DNA from: Oleispira sp963933055
GTDB taxonomy: Bacteria > Pseudomonadota > Gammaproteobacteria > Pseudomonadales > Oceanobacteraceae
Length of the DNA: 21,226 nt
Assembly (NCBI GenBank): GCA_963933055.1
Contig: CAWVSY010000060.1
Span: 1 to 21,226 of the forward strand
Reading direction: 5' to 3'
The translations under genes and the position numbers were made by a program. Shown here one piece after another: positions 16,416 through 21,226 of this stretch. How positions within the stretch are numbered: the first letter of the stretch is position 1; every line of letters begins with the position of its first letter. The notes beneath the pieces are model-generated. The model saw only the letters and a program-made list of their open reading frames with translations, did no database searches and was not told the DNA's origin.

Positions 16416-17594
16416 TTAATTGGATTCGATCAGTTTCCACTGACCGTCTTTTAACTCAATGCGTGCACCGCTAGCTGGCAATTCGCCGCTCAGCTGCACT
16501 TCAACTCGTGTGCCTTGAGCGCGAAGCTCGGCAATTAAGTCTAATAATTCTTGTTCTTGCTGCTGCCCATAAGGCGCAGGGGCTTTTACGATGTCAGCCT
16601 GAGCTGTCGTAAAGCGGCCTAATTGTGCCAATACTTTTAAATCAGCACTAAAACCGGTTGCAGGACGCGCACGTCCGAATACTGCGCCTGTTTCGTTATA
16701 ACGACCACCTTGAGCAATGGCATCGCCATAACCAGGGACATAAGTCGCAAAGACCAAACCTGTATGATAGTTGTAACCACGAAGATCGGTGAAATCAAAG
16801 TACATAGGCACGTTGTAACGCGCCGCTATCGCTTGGCAGACCTGCTTTAGATGGTCAACGATTGCGATTACTTCAGGTACCACTGGGGATAACTGTTCAG
16901 CGACTTGATCTAGCACTTCAATGCCACCTTGCAAGCGAACAATCGCTTTAAAGGCGGTGACTAATGCGGGATCATCTAAATGCTCTTCTGCCCATGCATC
17001 TAAATCGGTTGCGCATTTTACTTTTAATAAAGCAAAAAGCTGCTCTTCTGCCACATTAGACAGCTGAGCTTTTGCCGAGAATGCTTTAAAAATACCTACA
17101 TGGCCAAGATCAAGATGCAAATCTTGTAATCCAGCTTGCTGCAGTGCATTCAACATTAGGCTAATAATTTCGATATCGGCGCTGGCACCGGCTTCACCAT
17201 AAAGCTCAGCACCAATTTGCGTCGGTGTACGACCTGCAAGAATACTCGCAGCTTTGGCGTGAAATACAGTACGGCAATAGCACAGTCGGCTAACGCCTTC
17301 TTGAGCCCAGCTGTGGGCATCAATACGTGCTGTTTGTGGCGTTGTATCCGCACTCAAGCCCATTAAACGGCCAGAAAGCTGATCAGTTACCTTGAACGTC
17401 TGCAAATCTAGGTCACGGGCTGTACCTGTAAGCAGGGAATCAAGATACTCTAGCGCTGGCGGTATGACAAAGTCATAACCCCAACGGTCAAAATCGTCCA
17501 ACAAATGACGGCGTAGTTGCTCTACACCACGCGCTTGTGGTGGCAACACTTCTTCAATGCCATCTGGTAATAACCAGCGATCGGCAGTGCTCAT
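16416..17594 (-). CDS. hisZ: ATP phosphoribosyltransferase regulatory subunit HisZ
   Basis: HisZ is a catalytically dead paralogue of histidyl-tRNA synthetase. It assembles with the short form of HisG to make and feedback-regulate the first enzyme of histidine synthesis; hisG is not in this window. The product has 392 residues. The N-terminal DRWLLPDGIEEVLPPQA, the motif-2-like FKVTDQLSGRLMGLSADTT, LDLGHVGI and the late YFDFTDLRGYNYHTGLVF and GGRYNETGAVFGRARPATGFS match the Pseudomonas protein closely. ATG 17594 (MSTADRW) is chosen since it matches the Pseudomonas start and has GGA seven bases upstream; ATG 17606 and GTG 17621 are in frame, the latter abutting a terminator. Order hflC-hisZ-purA is conserved in related bacteria. 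Confidence 0.95.
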   Translation of the reverse strand: MSTADRWLLPDGIEEVLPPQARGVEQLRRHLLDDFDRWGYDFVIPPALEYLDSLLTGTARDLDLQTFKVTDQLSGRLMGLSADTTPQTARIDAHSWAQEGVSRLCYCRTVFHAKAASILAGRTPTQIGAELYGEAGASADIEIISLMLNALQQAGLQDLHLDLGHVGIFKAFSAKAQLSNVAEEQLFALLKVKCATDLDAWAEEHLDDPALVTAFKAIVRLQGGIEVLDQVAEQLSPVVPEVIAIVDHLKQVCQAIAARYNVPMYFDFTDLRGYNYHTGLVFATYVPGYGDAIAQGGRYNETGAVFGRARPATGFSADLKVLAQLGRFTTAQADIVKAPAPYGQQQEQELLDLIAELRAQGTRVEVQLSGELPASGARIELKDGQWKLIESN

Positions 17595-17623
17595 AGAATT
17601 ATCCATTAGACGGCTAGACACAA

Positions 17624-17649
17624 AAAAACCGGATCAATGTCCGGTTTTT
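17624..17649 (-). terminator. Rho-independent terminator between hflC and hisZ
   Basis: AAAAACCGGA (17624-17633) and TCCGGTTTTT (17640-17649) form a perfect ten-base-pair stem with a six-base loop. On the - strand it is followed by a T-run reaching 17622. It ends the hflK-hflC transcript but lies only about 28 bases before the hisZ start codon. Confidence 0.9.
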
Positions 17650-17708
17650 CTGATTGTATCAAAAGCAAACAACTTGTTGAAGTCATTTACCCGACACTTT
17701 TGTGAAGG

Positions 17709-18578
17709 TTACTTACCTTTAGCATCTTTCATATAACGGAAGAAGTCACTATCAGGCTTCAACAGCAATACATCTTGGCTACGGAAAGTCTCGGTATACG
17801 CTTTTAAGCTACGCGTAAATGCGTAGAACTCAGAGTCTTGTCTATACGCCTTAGCATAGATGTTAGCCGCGGTTGCGTCGCCTTCACCTTTAATTTGCTC
17901 AGATTCACGATACGCATTGGCTAAAGTAACCGTTTTATCACGATCGGCTTCGGCGCGAATACCTTCGGCCAACTCGCTACCTTGAGAACGAATTTCTTTG
18001 GCTTCACGATCACGTTCAGCACGCATACGACGATAAACGTCATTACTTAGCTCTTCTGGTAGATCGATTGCTTTAATACGAACATCTAAGATTTCGATAC
18101 CAAAGTTATCCAAAGTTTCAGTATTCAAGTCAGCCGTTAACTTGGTCATTAACTGATCACGTTCGCCCGAGACTACTTCGTGCAAGCTGCGGACACCAAA
18201 CTCGTTTCGCATGCCTTTGTTAGCCAAATCCGCTAAACGGTTACTGGCTTCAAAACGGTCGCCGTTGGTCGCTTTATAGTATTTTAATACGTCTTTAATG
18301 CGCCATTTAACGAATGCATCAACGATCACATATTTCTTACCTTCAGTTAAGAAGCGTGATGGCTGTGCGTCCAACGTTAGGATTCGCGCATCAAACTTTT
18401 TAACATTCTGTAAGAAAGGCGTTTTGAAATGTAGACCTGCTTGAATATCATTTTCAACGATCTGACCAAACTGCAGCGTTAGCGCTGTTTCGGTTTCTTT
18501 AACAATGTACACGCTTTGGCTACCGATGATGATGGCCAAACCTAATACGATTAATAGTCCTAAGCCCTTACCAGTCAT
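17709..18578 (-). CDS. hflC: HflC, FtsH-protease modulator (SPFH/band 7)
   Basis: HflC forms with HflK a large membrane-anchored complex facing the periplasm that surrounds and restrains the FtsH protease. It has 289 residues. A single N-terminal membrane helix lies at about 5-24, followed by the band 7 domain (ETALTLQFGQIV, GLHFKTPFLQNVKKFD and onwards). A long charged helix follows (RRMRAERDREAKEIRSQG), then the cap region with YRESEQIKGEGDATAANIYAKAY. The start overlaps the hflK stop by one base (TAATG), showing tight coupling of the two partners. A terminator follows 60 bases after the stop. Confidence 0.96.
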   Translation of the reverse strand: MTGKGLGLLIVLGLAIIIGSQSVYIVKETETALTLQFGQIVENDIQAGLHFKTPFLQNVKKFDARILTLDAQPSRFLTEGKKYVIVDAFVKWRIKDVLKYYKATNGDRFEASNRLADLANKGMRNEFGVRSLHEVVSGERDQLMTKLTADLNTETLDNFGIEILDVRIKAIDLPEELSNDVYRRMRAERDREAKEIRSQGSELAEGIRAEADRDKTVTLANAYRESEQIKGEGDATAANIYAKAYRQDSEFYAFTRSLKAYTETFRSQDVLLLKPDSDFFRYMKDAKGK

Positions 18579-19756
18579 TAGCGGGTCTCCTTACGACGAT
18601 CGTTTTGACGAGAACGGATTTCATTCAATACCTGATCTGTAATTGCTGAAACGTTAACGTCGGTAGAACCTGCGTTAGTCGTTTGCGGCATGTTCTTCAT
18701 GATTTGATCCAGTGGCAAGTACATCATGTTATTGCCTCCTTCAACATCCACTAAAACTTTGTTGCTGTTAGCGTATACATCACTGATGGCATCAATGTAT
18801 AAACGCTCACGAGTAACACCAGGTGCTTTTTTGTATTCGGTATACAGAGCCGAGAAACGATCCGCTTCACCCGTTGCTTTTGCCACAACTTGCTCTCTAT
18901 AAGCATTCGCTTCTTCTAACTGACGCTGAGCCTGACCACGGGCCTGTGGAACAATGCCGTTAGCATACGATTCTGCTTCACTGATTAAACGGTCTTTATC
19001 TTGGCGAGCGGCCTGCACATCATCAAACGAGGCTTTAACCTGTGATGGTGGGCGAACATCTTTTACGTTGACGTTAGTCAGTTGAATACCCGTTTGATAA
19101 CGATCAAGATAGCTTTGCAAACGTAATTTAACTTGCTGGGCTGTCGTTTCACGACCAGACGTCAAAAGTGGATCCATCGCCGTAGAACCTACATCATGGC
19201 GTAACGCACTTTGCGCAGCATGCTGTAAGGTTAAACGTGGATTTTCAATACGTAAGGCGAATGATACGGGATCAGCAACACGGTATTGAACGTTAAGCTC
19301 AATCTCAATAATGTTGTTATCTTCGGTCAGCATGCGCTCTTCGATGTTTTCTTTACGAACCGTCGTCGTTTCAATTCGAGTTAACGATTCTGCTAAAGGC
19401 CATTTAAAATGCAAACCAGGACCTTCGGTACGATCGTATTTACCAAGTAGTAAAATCACACCACGTTCTTTTTCATCCAATGTATACACTGAGCTGAAAC
19501 CTAAGAACAAAAGACCCACAATGGCTAAAATTCCAATAAAGCCACCAGCGCCTTGGTTGCCGCCTTTGCTATCTTTACCGTTGCCGCTGCCTTTACCACC
19601 AAACATTTTGTTTAGTTTATCCATCAGCTGCTTTAGCGCTTCATCAAGATCTGGTGGTCCTTGGTTGTTACCGCCGCCATTATTGCCGCGATTACCACCG
19701 TTGTTACCGCCATTACCCCACGGATCTTTACCGCCACCGGGTTCATTCCACGCCAT
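18578..19756 (-). CDS. hflK: HflK, FtsH-protease modulator (SPFH/band 7)
   Basis: HflK is the partner of HflC in the FtsH-regulating membrane complex. It has 392 residues. The first about 35 residues are a low-complexity Gly/Asn stretch (GNGGNNGGNRGNNGGGNN within it), followed by an amphipathic helix (LDEALKQLMDKLNKMF) and a second Gly-rich segment. The one membrane helix is at 72-92. The band 7 domain begins with DEKERGVILLLGKYDRTEGPG, and the heptad-like helix contains the typical AEAELYANG-type sequence, here SEAESYANGIVPQARGQAQR. The C-terminal tail is disordered. ATG 19756 has GGAG eight bases upstream. The gene lies 131 bases after hflX, a gap that holds a long inverted repeat. Confidence 0.96.
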   Translation of the reverse strand: MAWNEPGGGKDPWGNGGNNGGNRGNNGGGNNQGPPDLDEALKQLMDKLNKMFGGKGSGNGKDSKGGNQGAGGFIGILAIVGLLFLGFSSVYTLDEKERGVILLLGKYDRTEGPGLHFKWPLAESLTRIETTTVRKENIEERMLTEDNNIIEIELNVQYRVADPVSFALRIENPRLTLQHAAQSALRHDVGSTAMDPLLTSGRETTAQQVKLRLQSYLDRYQTGIQLTNVNVKDVRPPSQVKASFDDVQAARQDKDRLISEAESYANGIVPQARGQAQRQLEEANAYREQVVAKATGEADRFSALYTEYKKAPGVTRERLYIDAISDVYANSNKVLVDVEGGNNMMYLPLDQIMKNMPQTTNAGSTDVNVSAITDQVLNEIRSRQNDRRKETR

Positions 19757-19816
19757 AAATCACTCCATTATCTCTGGATTGCATATCGTTAATTATTAGT
19801 TGCGCAAATAATAGAA

Positions 19817-19844
19817 GATTGGATATGAAATTCATATCACAATC
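19817..19844. repeat. Long inverted repeat in the hflX-hflK gap
   Basis: GATTG-GATATGAA (19817-19829) is followed by a single A and then TTCATATC, one extra A, and CAATC (ending 19844). The arms make 13 complementary pairs with one bulge. No T-run follows, and the near-absent loop favours a DNA-binding site over an RNA hairpin. It lies 61-88 bases before the hflK start codon, where a promoter or operator would be expected. Confidence 0.6.
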
Positions 19845-19887
19845 CTCACCTTTACTTATCTTTGCCATTTTCTAATGTGAATCTAAT

Positions 19888-21213
19888 CTATTTTTGCCAG
19901 TCTTCTAATACAACAGGAATAAAGCGATCTGCTCTCGTTCCTGTTTTAGCTAATAGCTTCTTAAAATCATCAAGCTGTAAGCGTAAGCGTAATAAATTAT
20001 CGCCATTTTCTGCGTATGTCTCTTCCGCAACGGCTGCTTGCTCAAAAAGTAATGCTCTAAGCCTAGAATCAGCAGGCGTTAATTGAATCGTTTCTTGAAA
20101 TAAGTCATCAGCCACAAGCTCTGAAATAGCTTGCGTTAATAATTCAAATCCTATTTTTGCCTGTGCCGATAACCAAACCGCTACCGGAACACCATGTTCA
20201 TCACGATCAATTCTTGCTTCAGCGTGTTCCAATAAATCGATTTTATTGTAAACCTTAAGCTGTGGGACTTTATCCGCTTCGATCTCAGCCAGCACATTAT
20301 CTACTTGCTGAATATTGTGATCACGCTCGTCGGTTGCACTATCAATAACATGCAGTAATAAATTAGCTTCTGTTGTTTCTTGCAACGTCGCACGAAATGC
20401 TTCAACCAATTTGTGCGGCAAGTGGCGAATAAAACCTACCGTATCCGCTAATACTACCTCACCTACGTCCATCACTTTTAAACGACGTAAAGTCGGATCC
20501 AGTGTTGCAAACAGTTGATCGGCGGCATAAACCGTTGCATTCGTTAATGCATTAAAGAGCGTTGATTTACCGGCGTTGGTATAACCGACTAAGGCAATCG
20601 TCGGTATATCAGAACGCTTACGCGCACGACGGCCTTGCTCACGCTGTGCGCGAACTTTTTTAAGCTTGCTGCGAATCAAGGTTTCTCGAGTAGCCACCAA
20701 ACGTCTATCAGTTTCTAACTGAGATTCACCGGCACCACGAGAACCAATTCCCCCCTGCTGACGCTCCAAGTGCGTCCAACCTCGAATAAGGCGTGTTGTT
20801 TGGTGCTGTAATTGCGCCAATTCAACTTGTAATTTACCTTCATGAGTTCGAGCGCGTAAGGCAAAAATATCGAGAATAAGCCCAGTACGATCAAGCACTC
20901 GAAATTCTAAAGCGGCTTCAAGATTACGCTCTTGGCTAGGGGTTAAAGCATGATTAAATAGAATGATGTCTGCATCATGGGCTTCAGCCATGGCTTTAAT
21001 TTCTTCTACCTTGCCTTTACCGACAAAGGTTTTTGGATCTGGTGCTTTACGCGAGCCTGTGATGAATTCAACGGGAACACCGCCGGCTGACAATACCAGC
21101 TCTTTAAATTCATTAGGATCTTCGCGGTTATCCCCTTCCGGAAAATCGATGTGTACTAGAATGGCGATATCGCCAGTTTTGTTATTACCAGCTTCGGGAC
21201 GATCAAAGAACAA
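19888..21213 (-). CDS. hflX: Ribosome-associated GTPase HflX
   Basis: HflX is a GTPase that binds the 50S subunit and splits stalled or hibernating ribosomes after stress. It has 441 residues. The N-terminal HflX domain (1-195) includes FVGKGKVEEIK, FNHALTPSQERNLE, LDRTGLILDIFALRARTHEG and the Gly-rich QGGIGSRGAGESQLETDRR. In the G domain, G1 GYTNAGKST is at 210-218, switch I FATLDPT at 235-241, G3 DTVGF at 257-261 and G4 NKID at 323-326. The start is TTG 21213: an in-frame TAG lies only nine bases upstream with no ATG or GTG between. AGG stands eight bases before the TTG, and the resulting MFFDRPE matches MFFER of Pseudomonas HflX. It is first of the visible hflX-hflK-hflC series. Confidence 0.96.
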   Translation of the reverse strand: MFFDRPEAGNNKTGDIAILVHIDFPEGDNREDPNEFKELVLSAGGVPVEFITGSRKAPDPKTFVGKGKVEEIKAMAEAHDADIILFNHALTPSQERNLEAALEFRVLDRTGLILDIFALRARTHEGKLQVELAQLQHQTTRLIRGWTHLERQQGGIGSRGAGESQLETDRRLVATRETLIRSKLKKVRAQREQGRRARKRSDIPTIALVGYTNAGKSTLFNALTNATVYAADQLFATLDPTLRRLKVMDVGEVVLADTVGFIRHLPHKLVEAFRATLQETTEANLLLHVIDSATDERDHNIQQVDNVLAEIEADKVPQLKVYNKIDLLEHAEARIDRDEHGVPVAVWLSAQAKIGFELLTQAISELVADDLFQETIQLTPADSRLRALLFEQAAVAEETYAENGDNLLRLRLQLDDFKKLLAKTGTRADRFIPVVLEDWQK

Positions 21214-21226
21214 TAGAAATACCTAA

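Noticed and set aside
19558..19725. Gly/Asn codon array of hflK as a DNA tandem repeat or CRISPR-like array
   Set aside because: The units are irregular and explained by a low-complexity protein segment common in HflK.
19311..19799. Proline- and leucine-rich open frame on the + strand opposite hflK
   Set aside because: It mirrors the Gly/Asn-rich hflK coding strand; the apparent low-complexity protein is an antisense artefact without a sensible start region.

Overview
This window looks like chromosomal DNA of a moderately AT-rich, probably marine gammaproteobacterium. The gene order hflX-hflK-hflC-hisZ-purA, with HisZ present (enteric bacteria lack it), fits the Pseudomonadales/Oceanospirillales side of the class. 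So do a combined choline-uptake and betaine-synthesis operon and a DUF2986 small protein. The genus cannot be fixed from the sequence alone. I see no insertion sequence, phage gene, CRISPR array, tRNA or rRNA, and no gene-free stretch longer than about 300 bases.

Layout. (1) 1-1235, + strand: an NfsB-type nitroreductase whose first codon or two lie outside the window, then a four-helix membrane protein of unknown function. A strong bidirectional terminator (1194-1235) closes this side and the operon arriving from the other strand. (2) 1258-8911, - strand: a compact osmoprotection block in transcription order betI, betB, betA, choX, choW, choV, then a TorF-family putative porin. Choline is bound by ChoX, imported by ChoWV, oxidised by BetA to betaine aldehyde and by BetB to glycine betaine. 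BetI is the expected choline-responsive repressor, and a likely operator lies just before its start codon. (3) 8999-13190, - strand: a thiamine salvage operon under a clear TPP riboswitch. It encodes a TonB-dependent outer-membrane receptor, a small MTH1187/YkoF-like protein, the PnuT inner-membrane transporter and an APH-fold kinase that probably phosphorylates thiamine. No terminator is visible between this operon and betI. (4) 13201-14941: a DUF2986 small protein (-), a YeeZ-like NAD(P)-binding protein (+), an uncharacterised acidic protein (-) whose stop codon overlaps that of yeeZ, and a 48-residue single-helix membrane protein (-). (5) 15034-21213, - strand: the conserved cluster hflX, hflK, hflC, terminator, hisZ, purA, terminator. 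hflX begins with TTG.

Nearly everything here belongs to known families. The parts most worth following are the four-gene riboswitch-controlled thiamine module with its cytoplasmic thiamine-binding-like protein, the putative porin at the end of the choline operon, the terminator squeezed between hflC and hisZ, and a long inverted repeat between hflX and hflK.
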